DNA of 48,688 nucleotides from Sphingomonas palustris. GTDB taxonomy: Bacteria > Pseudomonadota > Alphaproteobacteria > Sphingomonadales > Sphingomonadaceae. The notes under the pieces were generated by a model. The model had not been told where the DNA came from and searched no databases. It saw nothing but the letters and a program-made list of their open reading frames with translations. Location: NCBI GenBank assembly GCA_026225215.1, contig JAMFSI010000074.1, positions 1 to 48,688 of the forward strand, given 5' to 3'. Made by a program: the position numbers and the translations under genes. This document shows, one piece after another, positions 1 through 8,670 of this stretch. Position 1 is the stretch's first letter. Each line of letters begins with the position of its first letter.

Positions 1-2
1 TG

Positions 3-2666
3 ACCCCCAGCGATGTGCTGGTCATCGACAATGCCGCGCTAGGCGCTGCCGACGAACGTCTATCCGATATCGCCGATTACCATGCCGCGCGCACCGAAAC
101 CTCGGGCAAGAAGCCCGGCAGCTATCGTCCGCTGGACTCAGCCTCATTATACCTCTCGCGCGAGGAACTCGACAAGCAGCTGGCAGGCTGGCCGATCCAC
201 CGCGCCGATATCTTCGCGCAGCCGGAAAGCGCGTCGGTGCTCGATTTCGGCTTCACCAGCGCGCGGGATTTCACCCCGGAACGGGCTCAGGCCGCACATG
301 GCGGCGGGTCAAGCCTTTACGAAACTGCCGCGAACCATCTGCATGCGGTTGGCCGCGCCGGAAAAAAACCGATCCTCGCTGCCTATTCCCAAGGCAGCCG
401 CGCCCGCATCGCTGCCATTCTCGGCGAGGCCAAGGCGCCCGCCCCGGCGCTGGCGGACAGCTGGCAGGAGGCGTTGGGGCTGGCTGCCAAGGGCCGTCCC
501 GTGGCGCTGGTGCTGCCGCTGGAAACCGGTTTCGCCAATGCCGAACTGGAAGTGCTCACCGAACCGGATCTGCTCGGCGACCGGCTGGTGCGACGCAAGG
601 CGCGCAAGAAAAGCGCCGACGCTTTTCTCGCCGAACTGGCCGCGCTGACGCCGGGCGATCTCGTGGTTCACATGGAGCATGGCATCGGCCGCTACGAGGG
701 GCTGCAATCGATCCCGGTCGGCCAGTCGCCGCATGACTGCGTGATGTTGTCCTACGCGGGCGGCGACAAGCTTTACATCCCGGTCGAAAATATCGACGTG
801 TTGACTCGCTTCGGCAGCGACGATGCCGGCACCGCCGCACTCGACCGGCTCGGCGGCGAAGCCTGGCAGCGGCGGCGCGCCAAGCTCAAGGACCGCATCC
901 GCGAGATCGCTAACGAGCTGCTCAAGACCGCAGCATTGCGCGCCTTGCGCACTGCACCGGCACTGGTCGCGGACCCGGCGGCTTACGCGCCCTTCGTCGA
1001 TCGTTTTCCCTGGCAAGAGACCGAGGATCAGGAAAGCGCGATCGGCGATGTGCTGGAGGATCTGGCGGCGGGCCGACCGATGGACCGGCTGGTCTGCGGC
1101 GATGTCGGTTTCGGCAAGACCGAAGTCGCCTTGCGCGCCGCCTTCATCGCGGCGATGTCGGGCGAGCAAGTCGCGGTGGTCGCGCCGACCACGCTGCTGG
1201 CGCGTCAGCATTTCACTGGCTTCACCGAGCGCTTTGCTGGCTTTCCGATCAACGTCGGTCGCTTGTCGCGCCTGGTCCCCGAAAAAGAGGCGAGCCGCAC
1301 CCGCGCCGGGCTGACCGATGGCACCATCGACGTGGTCATCGGCACGCACGCGCTGCTCTCCAAAAACGTCAAATTCAAGCGGCTATGCCTGGTCATCGTC
1401 GATGAAGAGCAGCGCTTTGGCGTTACCCATAAGGAGCGGCTGAAGCAGCTGCGGGCCGATGTTCACATGCTCACCCTCACCGCCACACCGATCCCGCGCA
1501 CGCTGCAAATGGCGATGTCGGGCTTGCGCGAATTGTCCACCATCCAGACCCCGCCGGTCGACCGTCTCGCGGTACGGACTTACGTCATGGAGTGGGACGA
1601 TATGGTGATGCGCGAGGCGCTGCTGCGCGAGCATCATCGCGGTGGGCAGAGCTTTATCGTCGTGCCGCGCATCGCCGATATGGCCGAGCTGGAAGAATGG
1701 CTGCATCGCACCGTCCCCGAGGTGAAATTCATCGCCGCGCATGGCCAGATGGCGCCGAGCGAAGTCGAGGAGCGCATGTCCGCCTTCTACGAACGCCGCT
1801 ACGATGTGCTGCTTTCAACCACCATCGTCGAAAGCGGGCTCGACATCCCGAGCGCTAATACCATCATCATCCACCGCGCCGACCGCTTCGGCCTCGCGCA
1901 GCTTTACCAGCTGCGCGGTCGCGTCGGTCGCGCCAAGCTGCGCGCCTATGCCTATCTGACCACGCCCCCCGATCGCGTGCTGGCGCCAGTGGCGGAAAAA
2001 CGCCTGAAAGTGCTGGGCGATCTCGACAGTCTCGGCGCTGGTTTCCAGCTCGCCAGCCACGATCTCGACATTCGCGGTGCTGGCAATCTGCTCGGTGATG
2101 AGCAGAGCGGGCACATCCGCGAGGTCGGTTTCGAACTGTATCAATCGATGCTCGAAGACGCGATCCTGGCCGCCAAGGCCGGCGAGATCGGCCTCGAACG
2201 CGAAGACAAAGGCCCGAGCCCGCAGATCACCGTCGATGCCCCGATCCTCATTCCCGAGGATTACGTGCCCGATCTCGCGGTGCGCATGGCGCTATACCGC
2301 CGCCTTAACGACGCCGACGATCAGGCCGAAATCGAATCGCTCGCCGCTGAAATGATCGACCGCTTCGGGCCGTTGCCTGCGCCGACCGCCAATCTCATCA
2401 AGCTGATCGAGATCAAGCGCCAGGCGATCGTCGCGCATATCGCCAAGATCGATGTCGGCGCCAAGGGCACGCTGGTGACCTTCCACAATGACCACTTCCC
2501 CGACCCCGCCGGTCTCATCGCTTATGCGCAGCGGCTGGAGGGCACGGTCAAGCTGCGTCCGGACAGCAAGCTGGTAGTGACCAGGGTGTGGGGCGATCCG
2601 CAGGCGCGGCTCAATGGGCTGATCCAGTTGACCAAGGGATTGAGCCAGATCGCGCAAAGGGCGTAA
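3..2666 (+). CDS. mfd: Transcription-repair coupling factor Mfd, C-terminal part (5' end outside window)
   Basis: The frame is open to the left edge, so the gene is cut by the window; the GTG at 15 is an internal Val, not a start. About 887 residues are present of a protein that is usually near 1150. Mfd is the DNA translocase that removes stalled RNA polymerase from lesions and recruits UvrA. Visible are the RNA-polymerase-interaction domain (LTPGDLVVHMEHGIGRYEG), the RecG-like helicase with Walker A GDVGFGKTE and Walker B DEEQ, and the helicase C-lobe. These are followed by the translocation (TRG) motif around HDLDIRGAGNLLGDEQSGH and the C-terminal regulatory domain. The missing part is most of the UvrB-like N-terminus. 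No gene follows on the same strand. Identity is very secure. Confidence 0.96.
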   Translation, partial: TPSDVLVIDNAALGAADERLSDIADYHAARTETSGKKPGSYRPLDSASLYLSREELDKQLAGWPIHRADIFAQPESASVLDFGFTSARDFTPERAQAAHGGGSSLYETAANHLHAVGRAGKKPILAAYSQGSRARIAAILGEAKAPAPALADSWQEALGLAAKGRPVALVLPLETGFANAELEVLTEPDLLGDRLVRRKARKKSADAFLAELAALTPGDLVVHMEHGIGRYEGLQSIPVGQSPHDCVMLSYAGGDKLYIPVENIDVLTRFGSDDAGTAALDRLGGEAWQRRRAKLKDRIREIANELLKTAALRALRTAPALVADPAAYAPFVDRFPWQETEDQESAIGDVLEDLAAGRPMDRLVCGDVGFGKTEVALRAAFIAAMSGEQVAVVAPTTLLARQHFTGFTERFAGFPINVGRLSRLVPEKEASRTRAGLTDGTIDVVIGTHALLSKNVKFKRLCLVIVDEEQRFGVTHKERLKQLRADVHMLTLTATPIPRTLQMAMSGLRELSTIQTPPVDRLAVRTYVMEWDDMVMREALLREHHRGGQSFIVVPRIADMAELEEWLHRTVPEVKFIAAHGQMAPSEVEERMSAFYERRYDVLLSTTIVESGLDIPSANTIIIHRADRFGLAQLYQLRGRVGRAKLRAYAYLTTPPDRVLAPVAEKRLKVLGDLDSLGAGFQLASHDLDIRGAGNLLGDEQSGHIREVGFELYQSMLEDAILAAKAGEIGLEREDKGPSPQITVDAPILIPEDYVPDLAVRMALYRRLNDADDQAEIESLAAEMIDRFGPLPAPTANLIKLIEIKRQAIVAHIAKIDVGAKGTLVTFHNDHFPDPAGLIAYAQRLEGTVKLRPDSKLVVTRVWGDPQARLNGLIQLTKGLSQIAQRA

Positions 2667-2755
2667 TCGAAGTTCAAGGCCCCCCGTACTGCCCGCGGAT
2701 CAACCCTTCACTGCGCCAAGCTAATCTGGAACATCCGTGCATAATCCGGCCATCA

Positions 2756-2900
2756 AAATCCTCCCCCTTTGGGGGAGGTGGCAGCCCGCAGGGCTGACGG
2801 AGGGGGCGGATTGAAGCTGTTTTCGCCATAGGATTGAGACGCCCTACACGCCCCCTCCGTCTCGCTACGCGAGCCACCTCCTCCGATGGGGGAGGATTTG
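2756..2900. repeat. Inverted pair of REP-like palindromic repeats (family A)
   Basis: Two copies of one unit lie head to head, 2756-2811 and 2846-2900. The shared core, read on + in the first copy and on - in the second, is aaatcctcc..., then GGAGGTGGC, then a variable small hairpin, then GACGGAGGGGGCG. The pair sits between the end of mfd (+) and the convergent DUF4112 gene (-), so it could act as a two-way terminator. A third copy lies inside addB at 21503-21549. Sphingomonad genomes carry many such intergenic palindromes; function unknown. Confidence 0.85.
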
Positions 2901-2938
2901 AGGCAGATTAACGGTACTGTGGCATCGCGCGCCTCACA

Positions 2939-3373
2939 TCAATCGACAACGATGGTCGCCCGCCCCGGATATCGCGCATCGATCTTGCTCAGCTGCCTGC
3001 GGACAATCCGCATATTGCGCTGGTTGACGCGGAAGAAAGCGTCGAAAATGTCACCGATCACCGGAATGCTGCCGATCGAGGCGTGCAGGCCCAGGTTAAG
3101 CAGCATCCTGCCCAGCGCCAGGCGGCTGACGCCCAGATTTCTGGCTTCCCAGATCACATAGCTCGATAGCAGCGTGGTCACGATATCGCCGATGCCAGGT
3201 ACCAGACCAATGATCGCGTCGATGCCGATGCGGGTGTTCGTGCCGGGGATGACAAAGGCGGAGTCGAGCAGCTGCGCCACCAATTCCATGCGGCGCACGG
3301 CGTCCGCTTGCGATGGCCCTGCGCCACGCAATTGCTCGAACATTGTCTGCGCGAAAACCCGGTTATCGATCAT
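2939..3373 (-). CDS. DUF4112 domain protein
   Basis: A 144-residue protein of the DUF4112 family, recognised from the run LVAQLLDSAFVIPGTNTRIG, then DAIIGLVPGIGDIVTTLLSS and SIPVIGDIFDAFFRVNQRN. The PG-I-GD repeats and the hydrophobic stretches suggest two membrane-associated helical hairpins. The ATG at 3373 is chosen because GGAGGG lies about seven bases upstream; a TTG at 3394 in the same frame would add seven residues and has no such site. No biochemical role is established for the family. It is a single gene, convergent with mfd across the REP pair. Confidence 0.85.
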   Translation of the reverse strand: MIDNRVFAQTMFEQLRGAGPSQADAVRRMELVAQLLDSAFVIPGTNTRIGIDAIIGLVPGIGDIVTTLLSSYVIWEARNLGVSRLALGRMLLNLGLHASIGSIPVIGDIFDAFFRVNQRNMRIVRRQLSKIDARYPGRATIVVD

Positions 3374-3496
3374 GGCACTGACCCTCCGTCGCAATCATCG
3401 CGACTGGATCAGGCAGGTGGCGTCAAAATTCGGTAATTCAAGCGTGCGATCCGAAACTTCGTTTCGGATCGTCGGTGCCGGTCCGCCGCCAGCAAT

Positions 3497-3706
3497 CTAC
3501 TTGGTGGCGTATTCGCCCGGCTTGGCGGCGAAATTGTCCCGTGCGAAAGCTCGGGCCGCAGCGGAAGTCTTGAACAGCTCTGTCCGGCACTCGACATCGA
3601 CCAGTTCGTAGCCCTGCGAATTATACCGCGTGCTACGCAGGGACAGGCGGAAGTTACCTTCCTCGTCCTTCTGGATCAGGAACGGGCGCAGTTTGGCATC
3701 GGACAT
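3497..3706 (-). CDS. Small conserved-looking protein of unknown function (69 aa)
   Basis: Starts MSDAKLRPFLIQKDEEGNF and is rich in charged residues, with no signal peptide or membrane segment. Codon use matches its neighbours. I do not recognise a family. The leader (AGGAAGCCCATATG) is almost the same as that of cspA, 300 bases upstream on the same strand (AGGAAACCCATATG), which suggests a real translated gene and perhaps shared post-transcriptional behaviour. A strong terminator-like hairpin (3758-3791) separates it from cspA, so it probably has its own promoter or depends on read-through. It contains one Cys. Confidence 0.65.
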   Translation of the reverse strand: MSDAKLRPFLIQKDEEGNFRLSLRSTRYNSQGYELVDVECRTELFKTSAAARAFARDNFAAKPGEYATK

Positions 3707-3757
3707 ATGGGCTTCCTATCGGACAGATTTCGGCGAGAGCGGCATCACCGTGAAAAT

Positions 3758-3791
3758 ATCGGTGCAGCTGGCCATGACCAGCTGCACCGAT
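3758..3791 (-). terminator. Perfect 14-bp hairpin downstream of cspA
   Basis: Arms 3758-3771 and 3778-3791 (ATCGGTGCAGCTGG and its exact complement) with a six-base loop. It starts nine bases after the cspA stop in the direction of transcription and is followed on the minus strand by ATTTTCAC. This is a likely intrinsic terminator with a short U-tract. It also lies just upstream of the small gene ending at 3497. Confidence 0.7.
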
Positions 3792-3799
3792 CAATATAT

Positions 3800-4006
3800 T
3801 CAGGCAGGCTGAAGGTTTACCGCCGAGGTCTTGCCGCGCTGATCTTTTTCAAGATCATACGATACCTTCTGGTCCTTATCGAGCGTGCGCATCCCGGCGC
3901 GCTCAACGGCCGAAATGTGAACGAAGGCGTCATCGCCGCCGCCTTCAGGCGCAATAAAGCCGTAGCCCTTGTCGGGGTTGAAGAATTTTACGGTTCCGAT
4001 AGTCAT
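3800..4006 (-). CDS. cspA: Cold shock protein, CspA family
   Basis: A 68-residue single cold-shock domain that binds single-stranded RNA/DNA and melts mRNA structure. RNP1 (KGYGFI) and RNP2 (AFVHIS) are present after the usual TVKFFNPDKG opening. The ATG at 4006 is preceded by AAAGGAAA; the 17 extra in-frame residues upstream do not belong to the family. Length is typical. The alphaproteobacterial C-terminus KVSYDLEKDQRGKTSAVNL is intact. The gene stands alone, with a hairpin terminator just downstream. Which csp paralogue it is, and whether it is cold-induced, cannot be told. Confidence 0.93.
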   Translation of the reverse strand: MTIGTVKFFNPDKGYGFIAPEGGGDDAFVHISAVERAGMRTLDKDQKVSYDLEKDQRGKTSAVNLQPA

Positions 4007-4169
4007 ATGGGTTTCCTTTGCCCGTGCGTGAACGGGCATGCGCCAACCGCGGCGCATCCCGGCATTATGAGGCTAGAAAAGGACAAAGGAGGAGCTAGGC
4101 AACCCGATATCCGTCGCGGGCGACGTAAGCCTGCCGCTTATAGATGGATAATCGCGATTTTGCAATGAA

Positions 4170-5537
4170 CTATGCTAGAGGCTTGAAATCGCTCGCCTCT
4201 CCGGCCAATATCATGAATTCTTCCGCCGAAATCGGCTGCGCGCGCAGGAAACCTTGCAGATAAGCGCAACCCTCGCGGGCAATGGCTTCGGCTTGGGCTT
4301 CGCTTTCCACCCCTTCGGCGATCACTTCGAGGCCCAATGCGCTGGCCATGGCGACGATCGCGCGCAGCACGGCAAGGTCGCGGGGGTCTTCGGTGATATT
4401 ATCGACCATCGAACGGTCGAGCTTGAGGTAATGCAGCGGCAGGGTCTTGAGGTAACGGAAATTGCAGAAGCCCGCGCCGAAGTCGTCGAGGGCGATCCGC
4501 ACGCCTTGTCGGGCGACCTCGGCGAGCGAGCGCGCCGCCAGTTGGATATCGGCCAATAGCGCCTGTTCGGTCACTTCCAGCGTCAGGAGTTCCGGTCGGA
4601 AGCCCGAGGCACGCAGCGCATCGCTCATGTCCGCGGCAAACCGCCACGACCCCAGTTCGACCGGGGTGACATTAAGCGAAAGCCGCATGTTTCCTGGCCA
4701 GCGTGCGGCTTCGGCCAGCGCCAGCGTGGCAATATGGCGCGATAATGGCACGACATGGTCAGTGCGCTCGGCAATGGTGAACAAGGCGCCCGCGCCGATG
4801 CGACCCAGGCGGGGATGATTCCACCGGGCCAGCGCTTCGGCGCCGCTCAACCGCTCTCCACTCGCCTCCAGCGCGAATTGCGGCTGAAACACCACCTCGA
4901 TCTCGTCGCGATCAATGGCGCTGAGCAGGTCGGCATCGAGCTGGGCGGCACTACGCCCGACGCGGGTCGCTTCGCCATCGGCCCAGACGACGCGGCGGCC
5001 ATAATTACGCTTGGCGCTTTCCAGCGATTGCCCCAGCCGGTCGAGCACCGAATCGGCGTTTTCCTCAGGCAGAGCCCGCAACAGCACCAGACGCGGCGAT
5101 AAGCGCAGGGTCTCACGGCCGCGGGAGATCGGCCTCGCCACCAGATCGGCCAATTGCTCGGCGAACAATTGCCAACGTTCGCGACTACAGGCCTGATTGG
5201 CGATGATCAGGAAAGTGCCGCCACCGCCGCGCGCCGCCAGCCACGGCCCGTCCAACTCATCGCCGGCGAACTGCGTCAACCGCGCGGCCACGCTCACCAG
5301 TGCGGCATCACCCGCCGCCTCGCCAAAGGCCAGGTTGATCGTCTCGAAGCGCCGGATGCCCAGCAACAAGCCATGGATGGCGGGCGGGCGCAGATCTTCG
5401 TCGTGCTCGGCGAGATCTCTGCCCAGGCCCCATTGCCGCAACCGCGCATGCGCCGCCTCCAGCCCGGGCAAGCCGGTCAGGTCATCACGCGGCGTTTCGC
5501 CATCGGGTTCGCCTGTCGGCAGGCGCTTTTCACTCAT
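4170..5537 (-). CDS. c-di-GMP phosphodiesterase with degenerate GGDEF and intact-looking EAL domain
   Basis: 455 residues from the ATG at 5537. The N-terminal half is a GGDEF-fold domain whose signature has become GGGGT (residues 104-108), so it should not make c-di-GMP. The C-terminal EAL domain looks catalytic: EAL at 234-236 followed by ARWNHP, then LSLNVTPVEL, LEVTEQ, LDDFGAGF, YLKLDRS, AEGVE and QGF, which supply the usual metal and general-base residues. It should degrade c-di-GMP to pGpG in the cytoplasm; no membrane segment is seen. A GTG at 5726 would give 518 residues but would overlap the start of nadK by 32 bases and leave no promoter room, so I prefer 5537, although no good ribosome-binding site precedes it. 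The PilZ protein at 9669-10352 is a possible receptor of the same signal. Confidence 0.85.
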   Translation of the reverse strand: MSEKRLPTGEPDGETPRDDLTGLPGLEAAHARLRQWGLGRDLAEHDEDLRPPAIHGLLLGIRRFETINLAFGEAAGDAALVSVAARLTQFAGDELDGPWLAARGGGGTFLIIANQACSRERWQLFAEQLADLVARPISRGRETLRLSPRLVLLRALPEENADSVLDRLGQSLESAKRNYGRRVVWADGEATRVGRSAAQLDADLLSAIDRDEIEVVFQPQFALEASGERLSGAEALARWNHPRLGRIGAGALFTIAERTDHVVPLSRHIATLALAEAARWPGNMRLSLNVTPVELGSWRFAADMSDALRASGFRPELLTLEVTEQALLADIQLAARSLAEVARQGVRIALDDFGAGFCNFRYLKTLPLHYLKLDRSMVDNITEDPRDLAVLRAIVAMASALGLEVIAEGVESEAQAEAIAREGCAYLQGFLRAQPISAEEFMILAGEASDFKPLA

Positions 5538-5694
5538 CGCGGAGCCATAACCGGCAAAGCCTTGCCAAAGCGTTCCCACATACGCCAGCGGCGATTTCGC
5601 CAAACCCGTCCCGCCCAATATTGCCAAGTCCGACCATGGCGTCCATGCACCCGCAAGCTCGTGCTGACGGGCAAGGCTGTGGAGCTTATTTCGG

Positions 5695-6474
5695 ATGAGC
5701 AAGGACCTGCGGCTGGCGCTGATCACCTCGGACGGCCATGCCGCGCGCGCAGCGGCAGAGGTGCTGGCCGCCGAGCATAATTGGGTGAAACCTGCCGAGG
5801 CCGAAGCCCTGGTGGTGCTGGGCGGTGACGGTTTCCTGCTGCATGTGCTCCACCAGATGCTCGATTTCGATCGGGTGGTGCCGGTCTATGGCCTCAATCG
5901 CGGCACCGTCGGCTTTCTGATGAACCGCTTTCGTCACGGCAAGAATGTGGTCGAGCGCGTCGCCAAGGCGCGGCCGGTCGCGGTCTCGCCGCTGGTGATG
6001 GATGCGGTGACGCAGAGCGGCGCGGAATTCCGCTATCATGCGATCAACGAAGTGTCGCTGCTGCGCGAAACCCGCGAGACCGCCAAGATCGAGGTGCGGG
6101 TCAATGGCAAGGTGCGGATGAATGAACTGGCCGGCGACGGTGTGCTGGTGGCCACTCCCGCCGGCTCGACCGCTTATAATCTCTCGGTGAACGGTCCGAT
6201 CCTGCCGCTGGGCAGCCGGATGCTGGCGCTCACCCCGATCAGCCCCTTTCGCCCACGTCGCTGGCGTGGCGCGATTCTGCCGGACAATGCCAAGGTCAGC
6301 TTCAGCGTGCTGGAGGCCGCCAAGCGCCCGGTTGCGGTTGTCGCCGACCAGAAGGAAGTGCGCGACATCCGCGAGGTGCATATCGCCGCTTGCCGCAAGC
6401 ATCAGCTGACCTTGCTGTTCGATCCGGGCAGCAGCCTGGAAGAACGGATTTTCGCCGAGCAATTCCTGGCGTGA
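5695..6474 (+). CDS. nadK: NAD kinase
   Basis: 259 residues; phosphorylates NAD to NADP using ATP or polyphosphate. The GGDG motif (43-46, with catalytic Asp45), the INEVSL motif that binds NAD, and the glycine-rich TPAGSTAYNLS motif are all present and in order. The protein is of the short alphaproteobacterial type, lacking the longer N-terminal region of E. coli NadK. It starts at ATG 5695, is divergent from the EAL gene, and tRNA-Asn follows about 110 bases downstream on the same strand. Confidence 0.95.
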   Translation: MSKDLRLALITSDGHAARAAAEVLAAEHNWVKPAEAEALVVLGGDGFLLHVLHQMLDFDRVVPVYGLNRGTVGFLMNRFRHGKNVVERVAKARPVAVSPLVMDAVTQSGAEFRYHAINEVSLLRETRETAKIEVRVNGKVRMNELAGDGVLVATPAGSTAYNLSVNGPILPLGSRMLALTPISPFRPRRWRGAILPDNAKVSFSVLEAAKRPVAVVADQKEVRDIREVHIAACRKHQLTLLFDPGSSLEERIFAEQFLA

Positions 6475-6584
6475 TCGCGCGCGGCCACCCGATTTTCGAG
6501 ATTATTCACCATTGGCGTGTACTGAAGCTTGCCAAAGGGTGGCGCGCTGTTATAGGCGCTCGCCTGTCCGGGAGACCGGACTGC

Positions 6585-6659
6585 TCCCCGATAGCTCAGC
6601 GGTAGAGCATTCGACTGTTAATCGAATGGTCGTAGGTTCGAATCCTACTCGGGGAGCCA
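6585..6659 (+). tRNA. tRNA-Asn (anticodon GTT)
   Basis: A full cloverleaf with the CCA end encoded. The acceptor stem pairs TCCCCGA (6585-6591) with TCGGGGA (6649-6655), and the discriminator is G6656. The D arm has GCTC..GAGC, the anticodon loop is CTGTTAA with GTT at 6617-6619, and the T arm has GTTCGAATC. The anticodon reads AAC/AAU codons. Confidence 0.97.
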
Positions 6660-6671
6660 ATTTTTTCCTGA

Positions 6672-6693
6672 AGGCCAGCATTCAGGCCTTTTT
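6672..6693 (+). terminator. Intrinsic terminator of tRNA-Asn
   Basis: Stem AGGCC (6672-6676) / GGCCT (6685-6689) with an eight-base loop, followed by TTTTTG. A run of six T (6661-6666) also directly follows the tRNA. Confidence 0.6.
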
Positions 6694-6872
6694 GCCAAGT
6701 CAGATAACTCGGCTGCTGACCGCTTAGCCATTTCCAGCTCTGGAATCGACGCTTTGTCGTGCCGCTTTTTACTCAGCTGCCTACCCCATCACCACAACCT
6801 CGCGCTTGAGACTTGCAAGAGGCCAATTCCAAGTGCCATGCTCCGATTGGAGTTTCGAATTGGGGGCGAGGC

Positions 6873-7808
6873 ATGCGGCGGTTTGCGACTCAGATTTGCG
6901 TCGTTCTTTTGCTGAGCGGCTGTGACAAGGCAGCAAGCCTATGCGCAGCCGACAGTTCAAAAAGCTCGGCGATCTCGCTGGTCAGGGATCAAATCAACAA
7001 GGCGATCAGAAGCCAATTGTCATCTGCCGACCCGAATGCGAACGATGTGGTAACGCCATCCAGCATCCGCTCGGCGCTCAATCAATTAGCATTTTCGCTC
7101 GATAATATTCGGACAGCCGAAGCTGATCCCAATAGCACAAAACGGCATTGTGACGCCGATATATCGATAATTTTCCCGGTAGATATTTTTAACAAGGCAA
7201 ACGAAGCCCGACGATCGCTTAACCAGAACACGATCAGTGACCTGGCCGACAAGAGCGATCTCAAGGTCGATGCCGACAAATTCACCGGCCCGATTGCTTA
7301 CAGCGTCCAACCTACGGATGATAAAAAGAGCACTTACACCGAGATGCAAGCGGACTCGCCGTTCACCAAATTCGTTATAGAGGTGACTGCAAATAGCCTG
7401 ATGTCCGACACGATCACCCGCGTGCAACAGCAACAAAAAGCGGCATCGGATCAGCAGGCCGCAGAAGATGCCGCGAGTTTGGCCAGCAAGCGCGCCGCCG
7501 ACCTCAATATGGCCAAGGTCGATAATCGGATGGCGATCCAGGTCATCGGCGCGGTTTGGGGATCGATACCGCATGACACACGCATGCAACTGCTGCCCCT
7601 CCAGCGGGCATGGCTGGACAAAACCCGCGCAGATTGTCGCGTGCAGGCCGCCTCCGCATCGACCGATCCGACCGAAATCCAGACGGCAGAGACCACTTGC
7701 GAGACGACCGCCAATCGTGATCGCGCGGAAGAACTAAAGAGATACCAGCCGCAAGGGTTTGCCCAGCCGTTCGGGCAGAACGATCCATCGGCAGCGCCAC
7801 AGCAATAG
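6873..7808 (+). CDS. Lipoprotein with C-terminal LprI/DUF1311-like region
   Basis: 311 residues from ATG 6873, preceded by GGCGAGG. The N-terminus MRRFATQICVVLLLSGC is a lipoprotein signal with lipobox LSGC, Cys17 being the lipidated residue. A long polar, helix-prone middle includes a Gln/Ala-rich coiled-coil-like stretch. The last 80 or so residues (LLPLQRAWLDKTRADC ... TTCETTANRDRAEEL) have the W/R/C/C/R spacing of the lysozyme-inhibitor LprI-like (DUF1311) family. If that match is right, the protein may protect peptidoglycan against lysozyme-type enzymes; this is inference. The DNA is clearly more AT-rich than its neighbours and follows a tRNA gene, so it may have been acquired. It is not in an operon. 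Confidence 0.75.
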   Translation: MRRFATQICVVLLLSGCDKAASLCAADSSKSSAISLVRDQINKAIRSQLSSADPNANDVVTPSSIRSALNQLAFSLDNIRTAEADPNSTKRHCDADISIIFPVDIFNKANEARRSLNQNTISDLADKSDLKVDADKFTGPIAYSVQPTDDKKSTYTEMQADSPFTKFVIEVTANSLMSDTITRVQQQQKAASDQQAAEDAASLASKRAADLNMAKVDNRMAIQVIGAVWGSIPHDTRMQLLPLQRAWLDKTRADCRVQAASASTDPTEIQTAETTCETTANRDRAEELKRYQPQGFAQPFGQNDPSAAPQQ

Positions 7809-7954
7809 GCCTCAAGCGGCACACCACCGCCGCGAGCGCCCCAAGTATTAGAGCATCGTGCAGAGAGCCACCACCTCACAAAATCGGATGATCGTCGAAT
7901 CATAATCGCGATCTCTCCGCCGGATCATCAAATTCGGTCTCGGATGATCCCCGG

Positions 7955-8350
7955 CTACCCCGCCTGACGGAGAACGCTCTCAACGTCGGTCCGGGAGAAA
8001 TCCTCCCCCACATAGAGCAGCGGGCAGCCATGCTCCTTGGCTACCTCATAAGCGAAACAATCCCCGAAATTCAGCGCCGCCGGATGAACGCCCTTCCCCC
8101 ACTTTCCATAGGCTGCGGCCATGCGTCGCGCCGAGGCCGGCGTTACACTCACGATCTCGAAGCCGAGACCGTCAATCAATTGCGCCACTTCCTCGCCAAC
8201 ATTGCGCCGTCCGGCAACGATCAGCGCTTCGGCCACCGTCCCGGCTGAGATCAGCAGGCGGTCTTCGGTTTCGAGCACTGCTGCCACGGCATCCGCCTCG
8301 GGTTCGTTCAGCACCATCGCCATCAGCGCCGACGTATCGACCGCAATCAT
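7955..8350 (-). CDS. vapC: PIN-domain toxin, VapC family
   Basis: 131 residues with a PIN nuclease fold: MIAVDTSAL with the first acidic residue Asp5, a central VAEAL with Glu, LNFGDCFAYEVAKEHGCPLLYVGEDF with the later acidic residues. VapC toxins are Mg-dependent ribonucleases that usually cut tRNA or rRNA. The start overlaps the antitoxin stop by four bases (8347-8350), so the two are translationally coupled. The likely target cannot be predicted. Confidence 0.92.
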   Translation of the reverse strand: MIAVDTSALMAMVLNEPEADAVAAVLETEDRLLISAGTVAEALIVAGRRNVGEEVAQLIDGLGFEIVSVTPASARRMAAAYGKWGKGVHPAALNFGDCFAYEVAKEHGCPLLYVGEDFSRTDVESVLRQAG

Positions 8351-8604
8351 CCCGGAAGACCATCCTCACCATAGAGGAAATCCTGGCTAAGCGCGGCATT
8401 CGGGCCCGCTGTGGCTTTTATCGCTGTAGCGGCACGAACCATGTCGAGCAGCGCCTTGCGCGATTTCCGGTCAGTAATCGGTTTGACCGGCACCAGCCTC
8501 ACGGCGGCATGACCATGGCGGGTCAGGATGATCTCGTCCCCTGCTTCCGCCCGCCGCACCAAGTCGGTGAGTAACCCTTTTGCTTCAGTTACAGAGATCT
8601 GCAT
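8347..8604 (-). CDS. vapB: Antitoxin, Phd/YefM type (VapB partner)
   Basis: 85 residues, beginning MQISVTEAKGLLTDLVRRAEAGDEI, the typical Phd/YefM DNA-binding fold, then ILTRHGHAAVRLVPV. The C-terminal tail (ALLDMVRAATAIKA onward) should wrap and block the toxin. Two in-frame ATGs exist, at 8610 and 8604; the second has AAAGG at a normal eight-base distance, so I use it. It should repress its own operon through the palindrome that lies inside its promoter, with the toxin as co-repressor, as in related modules. Confidence 0.9.
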   Translation of the reverse strand: MQISVTEAKGLLTDLVRRAEAGDEIILTRHGHAAVRLVPVKPITDRKSRKALLDMVRAATAIKATAGPNAALSQDFLYGEDGLPG

Positions 8605-8641
8605 GCCCATCGCCTTTGACCGTGCTCATCCTAGATGCGTC

Positions 8642-8670
8642 ATTATAGACCATTTAATGGTCTATTTCAA
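8642..8670 (-). promoter_or_regulatory. vapBC promoter with embedded palindromic operator
   Basis: On the minus strand there is a near-ideal promoter: TTGAAA (8665-8670), exactly 17 bases, TATAAT (8642-8647). A perfect palindrome with 10-base arms and one central base (ATAGACCATT T AATGGTCTAT, 8645-8665) fills the spacer and touches both boxes. A bound antitoxin would block RNA polymerase. Confidence 0.85.

Noticed and set aside
2674..2877. Short open frames across the family A repeat pair
   Set aside because: They consist of repeat sequence and lack a ribosome-binding site.
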